Origin: Planctomycetota bacterium
GTDB lineage: Bacteria; Planctomycetota; Planctomycetia; Pirellulales; UBA1268
Assembly: GCA_003670825.1 (NCBI GenBank)
Contig: QWQL01000165.1
Span: 1 to 17,551, forward strand
DNA: 17,551 bases
Direction: 5' to 3'
Position 1 is the stretch's first letter. Every line of letters starts with the position of its first letter. The position numbers were made by a program, and so were the translations under genes. Shown one piece after another: positions 7,189 through 14,869 of this stretch. Under the pieces are notes generated by a model that was given only the letters and a program-made list of their open reading frames with translations, was not told the DNA's origin and did not search any database.

Positions 7189-10100
7189 TCCCGCATCACG
7201 AACTCATCGAGGTTGAGGATCACGTTGGCGGCGAGCGACGCTGCGGCAAACTCCGCGTCGGTCGTGCCGTCAGGCTTCCGCACGAGCCCCACGGCCGCGT
7301 ACGTGGCCGCATCGTCGGTCGCCGCGGCGAACCGGGCGAGGTCCGACTCGAAGCCGGCGACGAGCGTGGCGAGTTCGACCGGATCAGGCCGCCGTCCAAG
7401 AGCCAACCGAAAGCCGTGAGTGATCCGGTCGGCGGTCGACGCCCCCCCCTCGTCGAGCATCCGGCCGGCGAGTCCGTGGGCTGCCTCGATAAACGTCGTC
7501 TCGTTGAGCAGCGCCAGTGCCTGCAGCGGCGTGTTGGTCCGCGACCGCTTGACGGTACAGATCTCGCGGTTCGGGGCGTCGAAGAGGAGCATCGTCGGCG
7601 GCGCCGCGGTCCGCTTCCAGATCGTGTAGAGGCTGCGGCGGTAGCGGCCTGTATCTGTGTCGGGCTTGTAGCCCCGGAGGTCGCCGTAGACGCTCGTCTC
7701 GTCCCAGATGCCATCGGGCATCCAGGGCCGCACGCTCGGTCCGCCAACGGTCGGCACGAGCAGCCCCGCGGCGGCGAGTGCCTGATCGCGAACAATCTCG
7801 CCGGCAAGCCGGATCCGCGGCCCCCGTGCCATGAAACGGTTTTCCGGGTCAGTGACGAGTGCCTCGGGCGCGACCGTGGCCGACTGCCGGTAGGCCGTGC
7901 TCGTGACGACCGCGCGGATCACACCCTTCATGTCCCAGCCCGTCTCCATGAACTCGGCGGCGAGCCAGTCGAGCAGTTCGGGGTGGCTTGGATACTCGGC
8001 CTGGCTACCGAGGTTCTCGCTTGTCTTGACGAGCCCCGTGCCGAAGAACCGCTCCCACTGCCGGTTCACCCAGACACGGGACGTGAGCGGGTGGTCGCGG
8101 GAGACGATCCACTCCGCGAATCCCAAACGGTCGGGCTTCACTCCGGCGGGCAGCGGCGGCAGGAATGCGGGCACCGCGGCAGTGACCCTCTCGCCGGGCT
8201 TGTCGTACTCGCCTCGGATCAGCACGAACGAATCGCGGACCGTGCCCTCGCGCATCACCATGGCGCTCGGCAGCGACTCATCGAACTCACTGAGGCTCTT
8301 CGCGGCCGCATCGCGAGCGGCCTCCGCGCGGCGGATCGGGCCGTCCACGTTGGTGCGATAGTGCTTCACGAGCACGGCCGCCTGTTCCTTCGTTCGTTTC
8401 TTAGCCGGGGCCTCGACCGCCGCCAGCACCTTGCCTGCCAGGCCGAAGCCGTCGACTGCCAGGAGCGACGGATCGGCCTGCGAATAGGCAACGCGAAATC
8501 GGCCAATCGAGTGCTGGTCGAACGACTCCTGACGGATGCGGAACACCACTCGCGAGTTCTCGTCTACGTCGAGCCTCCGCGATGCCATCACCGCGAGCCG
8601 TCGTGGCACCCGCAGGGCCGGCTCTTTGCTGTGCCCATTGATCGCCCAGCCCTTCGGCTTGTCCTTCCTCTTCTTCGTGCTCTTCTCCGGAAGCACCCCG
8701 GCTCCGTCATACCCTTCCTGGGAGTAATCCGCGGCTGCGCGTGAGAGATCAACCTTCTCCACGCTGCCGTCGGGCTTCTCGATCTCGGCCTCCACCGTCG
8801 TGACGACGACATTGCCGTTGCCGCCACGGGCGAATCCGCCCTCGCCCGCGAACGATGGATCGGGAATCACCTCGATCCGCAGCCCCCCAAACGTGCCTTC
8901 GGGGAGCGCTGCCTCGATCTCGTAGGTGTCGCTCGGCGGATCGGCTCCCTCGGCGATCCAGGAGCCGTCGTCGAGCCGTCGAAAGGTGGCCCCGCCGGCC
9001 GAGCGGATTTCCAGCGGTTCGAGAGGCTCCCACGCGGAGGCGGAATCGCCGAGGAGACTCCGCACACTCTCAGCCCACGCCGCGGTGAGCGGTTCGACCT
9101 GTGCCTCCTCCGTCCGCACCGCCGCCGTGGCGTCCTCCACGACCCGCCGCAGCCGCGAGAGCTCATCCTCCTGCCTCGTATCGGGCAGGCGAAGCACGGG
9201 ATCGCTGTTTCCGCCCCCACGATTCTCGGCGAGGATCCCCTTCTCGGCGACAGAGTTAAAGAAGGCATAGAGGGAGAAAAACTCCCGCTGCGTGATCGGG
9301 TCGTACTTGTGGTCGTGGCAGCGGCAGCAGCCGACCGTGAGGCCAAGCCACGTCTGGCCAGTCGTCTCCACCCGGTCGATGATCGTCTCGACGAGCCACT
9401 CCTCGGCGATCAATCCTCCCTCACCGTTGAGCCGGTTGTTCCGGTTGAAACCGGTGGCCACGATGTCGTCACGCGTGGCGCTCGGCAGCATGTCTCCGGC
9501 GAGTTGCTTCACGGTGAACTCATCGAACCGCATGTTGGCATTGAACGCGCGGATCACCCAGTCGCGCCACGGCCAGTTGGAGCGGCTGGTGTCGGACTGA
9601 AAGCCGTTGCTGTCGGCATAGCGGGCGGCGTCGAGCCATTCCAGCGCCATCCGCTCGCCGAAGTGCTCACTGGCGAGGAGCTTCTCCACATACTGCTCGT
9701 AGGCGTCGGGAGCAGGGTCGGCCACGAAGGCATCGATATCGGCAGGCAGTGGCGGCAATCCGGTGAGATCGAGCGCCAGCCGCCGCGCGAGTGTCTCACG
9801 ATCGGCCTCGGGATTCGGCGAAAGCTCCGCCCGCTCGAGCCGTGCAAGCACGAAGCGGTCGATCGGACCGCGACACCACGCCGCATCGCGAACCGCCGGC
9901 ACCTCCGGCCGTTCCACCCGCGTGAAGGCCCAGTGGCCCTGATACTCGGCCCCCTCCTCGATCCAGCGGCGGAGGATTGCAGCCTCGGCGGGCGTGACTG
10001 GCTTGCCGAGGTGCGGAGGTGGCATCACGACATCAGGATCGGTGCTCGAAATCCGGGCGAGAAGTTCACTCTCGTCGGGCTTGCCCGGCACGATCGCCCT

Positions 10101-10331
10101 CGTCCCGCCGCTCAGTTCAGCGGTGGCGTCAGCGGCCCGATCGAGACGCAGACCCGACTCTCGCTTGGCATCATCGGGGCCGTGACAGGCGAAGCACCGG
10201 TCGGAAAGGACCGGCCGTACGTCGCGGTTGAACGAGACCCGCTGGCCGCCCGGATTTTCGGCCGCCCGACCGCTGGTGGTCATGAGCAGCACGCCGAGAA
10301 CGACGCACGCGTGGAGAGCGGTGTATCCCAT
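7185..10331 (-). CDS. Planctomycete cytochrome C / DUF1549 / DUF1553 (PSD1-type) secreted protein
   Basis: This 1048-aa protein starts at the ATG at 10331. GGAG lies 7 nt upstream, and the protein opens straight into a signal peptide (hydrophobic about 8-18, cleavage near GRAA). An in-frame ATG at 10355 would only add 8 residues ahead of the signal. Domains in order: planctomycete-type cytochrome c with CFACH (46-50) for covalent haem and MPPP (Met103) as probable distal ligand; DUF1549 with a second CxxCH, CCRCHDHKYDPI (335-339); a middle region of about 400-650 that may be a beta-sandwich carbohydrate-binding-like insert; and DUF1553 with TSRVWVNRQWERFFGTGLV and NRFMARGPRIRLAGE. It is probably a periplasmic redox or hydrolytic partner of the DUF1501 protein, with which it overlaps by stop/start. 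The reaction is not established. Confidence 0.93.
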   Translation of the reverse strand: MGYTALHACVVLGVLLMTTSGRAAENPGGQRVSFNRDVRPVLSDRCFACHGPDDAKRESGLRLDRAADATAELSGGTRAIVPGKPDESELLARISSTDPDVVMPPPHLGKPVTPAEAAILRRWIEEGAEYQGHWAFTRVERPEVPAVRDAAWCRGPIDRFVLARLERAELSPNPEADRETLARRLALDLTGLPPLPADIDAFVADPAPDAYEQYVEKLLASEHFGERMALEWLDAARYADSNGFQSDTSRSNWPWRDWVIRAFNANMRFDEFTVKQLAGDMLPSATRDDIVATGFNRNNRLNGEGGLIAEEWLVETIIDRVETTGQTWLGLTVGCCRCHDHKYDPITQREFFSLYAFFNSVAEKGILAENRGGGNSDPVLRLPDTRQEDELSRLRRVVEDATAAVRTEEAQVEPLTAAWAESVRSLLGDSASAWEPLEPLEIRSAGGATFRRLDDGSWIAEGADPPSDTYEIEAALPEGTFGGLRIEVIPDPSFAGEGGFARGGNGNVVVTTVEAEIEKPDGSVEKVDLSRAAADYSQEGYDGAGVLPEKSTKKRKDKPKGWAINGHSKEPALRVPRRLAVMASRRLDVDENSRVVFRIRQESFDQHSIGRFRVAYSQADPSLLAVDGFGLAGKVLAAVEAPAKKRTKEQAAVLVKHYRTNVDGPIRRAEAARDAAAKSLSEFDESLPSAMVMREGTVRDSFVLIRGEYDKPGERVTAAVPAFLPPLPAGVKPDRLGFAEWIVSRDHPLTSRVWVNRQWERFFGTGLVKTSENLGSQAEYPSHPELLDWLAAEFMETGWDMKGVIRAVVTSTAYRQSATVAPEALVTDPENRFMARGPRIRLAGEIVRDQALAAAGLLVPTVGGPSVRPWMPDGIWDETSVYGDLRGYKPDTDTGRYRRSLYTIWKRTAAPPTMLLFDAPNREICTVKRSRTNTPLQALALLNETTFIEAAHGLAGRMLDEGGASTADRITHGFRLALGRRPDPVELATLVAGFESDLARFAAATDDAATYAAVGLVRKPDGTTDAEFAAASLAANVILNLDEFVMRE

Positions 10332-10338
10332 GGGCAGA

Positions 10339-10342
10339 CTCC
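10339..10342 (-). promoter_or_regulatory. Ribosome-binding site deciding the cytochrome gene start
   Basis: GGAG on the minus strand lies 7 nt before the ATG at 10331. This favours that start over the in-frame ATG 24 nt further upstream. Confidence 0.55.
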
Positions 10343-10437
10343 AAGGGGGAAACACCCGCGTCGCCGTTCAGCCGCCGGAGACCCGACGAGCCGATCGCGG
10401 ACCCTTGAAGACGGGTCGATCAGCGGGACTCCTCAAA

Positions 10438-10465
10438 ATCATAGCACCACCTCACCCGCCGACAA
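10438..10465 (-). promoter_or_regulatory. Candidate extended -10 promoter for the PSD1/DUF1501 operon
   Basis: On the minus strand, TTGTCG (10465-10460) is followed after 16 bp by TATGAT (10443-10438). TATGAT is preceded by TGC, giving an extended -10 element (TGnTATGAT). It lies about 107 nt before the cytochrome start, in a 198 bp gap. The -35 is weak. If it is real, the pair has its own promoter independent of the upstream coiled-coil gene. Confidence 0.45.
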
Positions 10466-10505
10466 ACGTGTCACGGAGGCGATCTCGCGGGCTGGCCGTT
10501 CGTGA

Positions 10506-10518
10506 CGGGGTTTCCCCG
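10506..10518 (-). terminator. Short GC hairpin downstream of the coiled-coil protein gene
   Basis: CGGGG-TTT-CCCCG sits 12 bp past the stop at 10530. There is no U-tract, so it is only a weak terminator candidate. It fits with a separate promoter for the next gene. Confidence 0.3.
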
Positions 10519-10529
10519 GGCCCTCGAAC

Positions 10530-11279
10530 TTACTTGCCGGCCTTGAGACGTTCGACCTCGGCCTCGAGCCTCTTGATCCGCTCTTCCATCTCCTGAAACT
10601 TCTTCCGGGCCTGCTCCATCTTCTCGCCAGCTTCTGCCATCCGCTTGCGGCCCTCCTGCATCATCGTCCGCATCCGCTCCTGCATCTCCGGAGGCATGGC
10701 GGCCAGCGGCGGACGCATCCGCTCGTTCGTCGAGCGGCGGGCCGCTTCAGACGCGGCGGGCCGCGGCGACCACGGATTACCCGACTGGGGTGCGACGTCG
10801 AGCTTCTGCTCGATCCGGGAGAGTCGGGCGATGATCTCATCGAACCTAGCGGCCGGGTCACCCCGCATGCCCGGCATCGGCATGCGGTGGGCGGCGTGCA
10901 TCCCCGGCGCCCCCGGCGGCATCCGCATCTGCGGGCCAGGCCCTCGCGATCCCGGGCCCGGCCCTGGGCCACGCTCGCCACGTCGCGTCCAGTCGCGATC
11001 CATACGATCTTCCCGCTCACCGCGTTCCGGCCGTTCCCCCCGCTCCCGGCCACGACGGCCTTCGGCACTGTCCGGCCGCTCTCCGCCCCCCGCTTCACCC
11101 CTCCGCTCCTCCTCGCCGTCGTCGGCCAGCAGCGCAATGACTCCCATCCACGACCGGATTCCCCGCTGGAAAACGGTCGGCTCGATCTCGCCCGCGCAGG
11201 CCATGCGGCCGACAGCCAGGCACAGCACACTCGCCGCGAGCACGGCTGACACAACGAAACGGACGGGCACGCGAGGCAT
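10530..11279 (-). CDS. Secreted Arg/Glu/Met-rich coiled-coil protein
   Basis: This is a 249-aa protein. The start at 11279 is chosen because GGAG lies 9 nt upstream and it leads straight into a signal peptide (hydrophobic about 8-24, cleavage near ACAG). The frame stays open far upstream, but that sequence overlaps the divergent methyltransferase gene. Residues about 55-105 are a low-complexity Arg/Glu/Gly run. Residues about 105-140 are Pro/Gly/Met/His-rich (QMRMPPGAPGM, HRMPMPGM). Residues about 143-160 form a short helix, IIARLSRIEQKLD. Residues about 195-247 form a long charged coiled coil rich in Met, Arg, Lys and Glu. No catalytic motif is visible. The Met/His segments could bind copper or other soft metals, but this is inference. 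It precedes the cytochrome gene by 198 bp on the same strand, so a related periplasmic role is possible but unproven. Confidence 0.75.
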   Translation of the reverse strand: MPRVPVRFVVSAVLAASVLCLAVGRMACAGEIEPTVFQRGIRSWMGVIALLADDGEEERRGEAGGGERPDSAEGRRGRERGERPERGEREDRMDRDWTRRGERGPGPGPGSRGPGPQMRMPPGAPGMHAAHRMPMPGMRGDPAARFDEIIARLSRIEQKLDVAPQSGNPWSPRPAASEAARRSTNERMRPPLAAMPPEMQERMRTMMQEGRKRMAEAGEKMEQARKKFQEMEERIKRLEAEVERLKAGK

Positions 11280-11366
11280 GGCATGGGTCTCCGGGGGCAT
11301 TGCAACGGACGAGAACACCGGCAGCGGCCACGCGCGGGCCCTGCGGCAGTTATTCTCACACTCGTT

Positions 11367-12287
11367 ATGAACGGATCTCCAGCCGAAAAGTTTCGCCCGC
11401 CCGCCCTCGTCGATTTCGGGGTCAACGATGCGGGAGAGGGCCGCCGGCTGGAACGGCTCGGGGGGGTGCTCGTCGACCGCCCGTTGCCGCAGACGAGCGA
11501 ACGCCGGAAATTGCCCGGGCTCTGGCGGGAGGCGGCCGTGATCTATCTCGCTGGCCCGGCGGCCACCGGGAGGGACAGCCCGGGGGGTGGCACCTGGGAG
11601 TTTCTCCGGCCCACTCCCGAACCCTGGCATACCGCCCTGTCGCTGGGAGACACGACCATCGCGCTCGAGGTGCATCCGGCTCCATCCGGACAGGTCGGCG
11701 TGTTCCTCGAGCAGGCTGACCAGTGGCGGTGGCTCCGCGCGACGGCGCGGCCCGGCATGCCGATCCTCTCGCTCTTCGCTCACTCGGGCGCCGCGAGCCT
11801 TGCCGCCGCCGCCGCCGGTGCCGTGGTCGTGCACGTCGATGCCTCACGACAGTCGGTGGCGCTCGCCCGCCGCAACGCCGTGGCATCGGGCCTCGACCAC
11901 CTGCCGATCTCGTGGATCTGCGAGGATGCAGTCGCCTACGTGCAGCGGTGCCTCCGCCGCGGCCGGCGGTTTGCCGGTGTGGTGCTCGATCCGCCGTCCT
12001 GGGGCCATGGCCCCAAGGGCCAGCCGTTTTCGATCGACCGTCATCTCGTGCCCCTCGTCACCGACATCGCCCGACTCCTCGATCCACACTCGCCGGGCCC
12101 CGTGCTGCTCACCTGTCATTCACCCAACTGGCATCCGGCCCGCCTCAGAGAGACACTCCTCCACGCGGTTGCCGCCGCCGACCTTCCGATGAGCGGGCGG
12201 ATCGACTCCGGCCCGCTCGACCTCCTCGACGATGCGTCACGCACGCTCACCCTAGGCAGCTTCGCCCGTCGGAATCCCCCGTCATGA
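11367..12287 (+). CDS. Class I SAM-dependent methyltransferase, RlmI/RlmK-like
   Basis: This 306-aa protein is probably a nucleic-acid (rRNA) methyltransferase. The N-terminal third is a small domain beginning ALVDFGVNDAGEGRRLERLGGVLVDRP-like (about 12-40). The Rossmann methyltransferase domain follows. Motif I is ILSLFAHSGAASLAAAAAGA (about 133-152), followed by HVDASRQSVALARRNA for the SAM ribose. Motif IV is VLDPPSWGHGPKG (D208), the DPPSF/W type seen in RlmI/RlmK enzymes. There is no PUA domain, unlike RlmI. I chose the ATG at 11367; an ATG at 11283 would overlap the divergent gene's 5' region. Its last codon and stop overlap the next gene's start (ATGA at 12284), so the two are translationally coupled. 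The second gene also encodes an RNA methyltransferase, which supports an RNA substrate. The exact base modified is unknown. Confidence 0.85.
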   Translation: MNGSPAEKFRPPALVDFGVNDAGEGRRLERLGGVLVDRPLPQTSERRKLPGLWREAAVIYLAGPAATGRDSPGGGTWEFLRPTPEPWHTALSLGDTTIALEVHPAPSGQVGVFLEQADQWRWLRATARPGMPILSLFAHSGAASLAAAAAGAVVVHVDASRQSVALARRNAVASGLDHLPISWICEDAVAYVQRCLRRGRRFAGVVLDPPSWGHGPKGQPFSIDRHLVPLVTDIARLLDPHSPGPVLLTCHSPNWHPARLRETLLHAVAAADLPMSGRIDSGPLDLLDDASRTLTLGSFARRNPPS

Positions 12288-13135
12288 ACGACCCCGAAAC
12301 GATCACGAGCCCTGCCAACCCACGGATCAAGCAAGCTGCGGCACTCCGCGAGGCCGACCAACGGCGGTCGACGGGGCTGACGGTCGTCGACGGCCGTCGC
12401 GAACTCTCACGGGCGGCCATCTCCGGAGTCGAGATCGTCGAGGCCTTCGTCGACGCCCGCCGACTGCACGACTCGACGACCGACCAGCAGGGCACGACCT
12501 TCGCCGACTGGATCGCCGCGCTCGCCGCGCGGGGCACGCGGATCGCGAGCGTATCGGAGAAGGCCTTCGAGCGGGTGGCCTTCGGCAGCCGCAACGAGGG
12601 CGTCGTGGGCGTCGTGCGGTTCGGCCCCCGATCGCTCGCCGAGGCCACGATCACTGCCGACCGCCCAGTGTTTGTGATCGAGGGGGTGGAAAAGCCCGGG
12701 AACCTGGGCGCGATCCTCCGCACCGCCGACGCAGCCGGCCTCGGCGGCGTGATCATCTGCGACGCTCGCACCGACGTCGCCAATCCCGCCGTCATCCGGG
12801 CGAGCCTGGGCACCGTGTTCTCGATGCCGGTGGCGACCTCGTCGACGGCCGAGGCGATCCAGTGGTGTCACCGCCAGCAGCGGGCGGTGGTCGCCGCCAC
12901 GCCCGAAGGCACGAGGCTCTGGCACGAGGCAGACCTTCGCGGGAATGCCGCAATCCTGCTGGGCAGCGAGGCCCACGGCCTGTCGGTGGTGTGGCCGGAG
13001 GCGGCGGCCAGCGGCACGATCCGCATGGAGACCGTGCGGCTGCCGATGCACGGCATCGCCGACAGCCTCAACCTCTCGGTGACCGCCGCCGTGCTCGCCT
13101 ACGAGACGATCCGCCAACGTGAGGTGACGCGATGA
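12284..13135 (+). CDS. TrmH/SpoU-family RNA 2'-O-methyltransferase
   Basis: This 283-aa protein should transfer a methyl group from SAM to a ribose 2'-OH in rRNA or tRNA. The N-terminus (TSPANPRIKQAAALREADQ, then VVDGRRELSRA) is the substrate-binding domain typical of RlmB/TsnR-like members. The C-terminal SPOUT trefoil-knot domain has its three motifs: motif 1 EGVEKPGNLGAILRTADAAG (E133, N140), motif 2 LLGSEAHGLS (E229) and motif 3 RLPMHGIADSLNLSVTAAV (N263). The ATG at 12284 overlaps the stop of the upstream methyltransferase gene, and its own stop overlaps the next gene's ATG at 13132. Longer upstream codons in this frame read through the upstream gene and are not real. Family assignment is secure; the target nucleotide is not. 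Confidence 0.92.
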   Translation: MNDPETITSPANPRIKQAAALREADQRRSTGLTVVDGRRELSRAAISGVEIVEAFVDARRLHDSTTDQQGTTFADWIAALAARGTRIASVSEKAFERVAFGSRNEGVVGVVRFGPRSLAEATITADRPVFVIEGVEKPGNLGAILRTADAAGLGGVIICDARTDVANPAVIRASLGTVFSMPVATSSTAEAIQWCHRQQRAVVAATPEGTRLWHEADLRGNAAILLGSEAHGLSVVWPEAAASGTIRMETVRLPMHGIADSLNLSVTAAVLAYETIRQREVTR

Positions 13136-14355
13136 CCACTGATTCCAGCTGCTTCGACGACCTCATCCACACCTGCGAAGCGTCGGGCGTCGACGCCATG
13201 CTCGACGCGCTCGCTGCGTCGCTCGCCGAGCGGAAGCGCTGGCACGCCCTCTTCGATGCGCGGATCATCCAGGCACGGGTCGCCGTGGGGTTGCCTCCCG
13301 TGGGCATGCCGGGCGACGTGCCGGCGGATCGCCGCGATGCCTTCGACACCCGCTCCCTCGCCGCCTGCCGCGAGGCCGGCTGGCCGCTGCTCGACGGCGG
13401 GCAGGTGGCGGCTGGCTGGATGTACCTGCGGGCGGCGGTCGAGCCGACCGAGGTGGCGGCTCGGCTTGCGACGCTGGCCCGGCCGCTGCTGGCAGCGGCG
13501 CACGATGGCGAGGAGGCGGATCGCATGCTGCAGGAGATCCTCGGTGTTGTCCTCTGGGATGCGGCCGACCCGGCAGTCGGGATCGAGATCGTGCTCGCGA
13601 CGCAGGGCACGTGCAATGCGATCACGGCCTACGAGCAGGCGGTTTCCCGGCTGCCGGCGGGGCGGCAGCGGTCGGCGGCGGGGGTGCTCGTCGCCCACCT
13701 TCACGGTGAGCTGACAGGCAATCTTGTCCACGACCTCGAGGGTCGGGGGATCACCACGCCCAGCATGGCGACGATCCCGGCGCTCCTCGACGCCTTCGCT
13801 GGTGGCGAGATCGGCCTCCGTGTCGACATCTCGCACCTCCAGTCGGTACTGCGAATCGCGCGTGTCTGCACCGACGAGCCGACGATCCGCCGAGCATGGG
13901 AACTGGCCTCGTATGCCTGTCGCCTGCCAGCCGACCTCGCGTACCCGGGTGAGCCACCGTTCGAAGACGTCGGCGAGGCATCGCGTCTGTTTTTCGGCAG
14001 CCAGATCGGTGCCGATGTCGAACGGGCCGTGAGGTTTTTTCGGACCGCCGCCGTTCGCGCCGATCCCGGTGCCGGTACGCTGCCGGGCGACGTGCTCGTG
14101 CTCCTGCTCTCGCGGCTCGGCCGGCCGGCGGAGGCACTGCATGCGGCCGTGTCACGGCCTCGCGACGAGGGGGGCATGCCAAGCCCGCTGCAGGCAGCCG
14201 GCGCGCTCCCTTCCCTCGTCGATCTCGCAGCGGCGTCGGGAGAGTGGGAACTCTTGCGGAAGGCTTGTCGCGACCGGGGCGACGAGATCACCTTCGCGGC
14301 GACGCTCGTGGCGGAGCGTCAGAATCCCCAGCGAAACCGCGGGCCGCAGGCCTGA
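13132..14355 (+). CDS. Conserved-looking all-helical protein of unknown function
   Basis: This 407-aa protein has no signal peptide and no membrane segment, so it is probably cytoplasmic. It is Ala/Leu/Arg-rich and looks almost entirely helical, with stretches such as EVAARLATLARPLLAAA and RRAWELASYACRLPADLA that resemble TPR or HEAT-like helical pairs without clear consensus repeats. I do not recognise a family. Its ATG overlaps the stop of the TrmH-family gene (ATGA), so it is the third gene of a translationally coupled operon with two RNA methyltransferases. This suggests a role near RNA modification or ribosome biogenesis, but that is inference. Its 3' end overlaps by 37 bp the convergent gene for a secreted Cys-rich protein. 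Confidence 0.82.
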   Translation: MTTDSSCFDDLIHTCEASGVDAMLDALAASLAERKRWHALFDARIIQARVAVGLPPVGMPGDVPADRRDAFDTRSLAACREAGWPLLDGGQVAAGWMYLRAAVEPTEVAARLATLARPLLAAAHDGEEADRMLQEILGVVLWDAADPAVGIEIVLATQGTCNAITAYEQAVSRLPAGRQRSAAGVLVAHLHGELTGNLVHDLEGRGITTPSMATIPALLDAFAGGEIGLRVDISHLQSVLRIARVCTDEPTIRRAWELASYACRLPADLAYPGEPPFEDVGEASRLFFGSQIGADVERAVRFFRTAAVRADPGAGTLPGDVLVLLLSRLGRPAEALHAAVSRPRDEGGMPSPLQAAGALPSLVDLAAASGEWELLRKACRDRGDEITFAATLVAERQNPQRNRGPQA

Positions 14356-14726
14356 CCCGGGCCACACGTGCCGCTTGTGCCACACGCGCCGCTTGGGCCA
14401 CACGCGCCGCATGGCGCCGCCGCGTAGCCGACGTCGGCCCCGCTTTGAAATCCACGCCCCGGCGGCAGCTGCCAGGGTGGAAACTTCTCGGGAGCCTGCT
14501 TCACGCCGTTGCAGCCCCGCCACCGCGCACAGGCATCGCACGGATCGGGCGTCCAGCACTCGTCGTGCTTGGCACCGCAGTACCGCGGTCCGCAGCCGGT
14601 GTCGCCGTAGGGCGTCTCGTCTCCGGCCGCCGTCTGCTTGTACCCACGACACATGCCGCATGGCTCACCGCCGCGAGCCACGGCGAACAGCGACAGGATC
14701 ACAAACCCGATGGCGATGCGTTGCAT
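14319..14726 (-). CDS. Secreted Cys-rich small protein with CG-repeat tail
   Basis: This 135-aa protein starts at the ATG at 14726, which opens into a short signal peptide (IAIGFVILSLFAVARGG). ATGs at 14744 and 14780 are alternatives, and no site has a good Shine-Dalgarno. The mature protein has 13 cysteines: CGMC at 23-26, a cluster C45 to C72, and a C-terminal run PCGACGPSGACGTSGTCG with Cys about every six residues. The tail is encoded by tandem 18-bp repeats (14359-14412). The cysteines could form disulfides or bind metal. No known domain is recognised. It resembles in style the Cys/His-rich secreted protein at 935-1492, though I see no clear sequence alignment beyond composition. It is convergent with, and overlaps by 37 bp, the 407-aa gene. 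Confidence 0.7.
   Translation of the reverse strand: MQRIAIGFVILSLFAVARGGEPCGMCRGYKQTAAGDETPYGDTGCGPRYCGAKHDECWTPDPCDACARWRGCNGVKQAPEKFPPWQLPPGRGFQSGADVGYAAAPCGACGPSGACGTSGTCGPGQACGPRFRWGF
14359..14412 (-). repeat. Three tandem 18-bp repeats inside the Cys-rich gene
   Basis: Units are at 14359-14376, 14377-14394 and 14395-14412, each a variant of GGGCCACACGCGCCGCTT. They differ by one to three bases. They encode the six-residue CG-containing repeats of the Cys-rich tail and could change copy number by slippage. Confidence 0.75.
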
Positions 14727-14746
14727 GTCACGAGTATCGGTCATAC

Positions 14747-14766
14747 CGGTCGCAGGGCTGCGACCG
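14747..14766. promoter_or_regulatory. Perfect 9-bp inverted repeat upstream of the Cys-rich gene
   Basis: CGGTCGCAG and CTGCGACCG are separated by GG. As RNA it would make a 7-bp stem with a 6-nt loop. It lies between glgA (stop 14870) and the ATG at 14726, so it could be a glgA terminator, an attenuator or an operator. There is no T-run after it. If translation began at 14744, the hairpin would sit against the start. Confidence 0.4.
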
Positions 14767-14840
14767 CGACTGGATGCCATGCCAGGTCGCCCGCAGTTTG
14801 CCCCGCTTGCCAGCGGCCTGGAATCGAGCGCGGCATCTCC

Positions 14841-14854
14841 CCGCGACGTCGCGG
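14841..14854. promoter_or_regulatory. 14-bp perfect palindrome just after glgA
   Basis: CCGCGACGTCGCGG reads the same on both strands and begins 16 bp past the glgA stop. It could be a protein-binding dyad or part of a termination structure. With no loop it is a poor hairpin on its own. Confidence 0.35.
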
Positions 14855-14869
14855 CGGCTCAGACAACGC

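Noticed and set aside
6103..8744. Long plus-strand open frames opposite the DUF1501 and cytochrome genes
   Set aside because: The minus strand encodes well-recognised families here. The plus-strand products are His/Arg/Gly-rich with no family features.
9309..10505. 398-codon plus-strand frame opposite the start of the cytochrome gene
   Set aside because: It covers the haem motif and signal peptide coding region of a secure gene and shows no domain of its own.
11723..12283. Upstream extension of the TrmH-family gene frame
   Set aside because: It runs through the methyltransferase coding sequence in another frame. The family N-terminus begins precisely at the ATG at 12284.
13099..14142. 347-codon minus-strand frame opposite the 407-aa gene
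   Set aside because: The plus-strand gene is coupled by ATGA to an RNA methyltransferase and has a normal protein composition. The minus frame is Arg-rich filler.
14359..14412. Short tandem repeats that could suggest CRISPR
   Set aside because: Units are 18 bp with no spacers and lie inside a coding frame, encoding Cys-Gly repeats.
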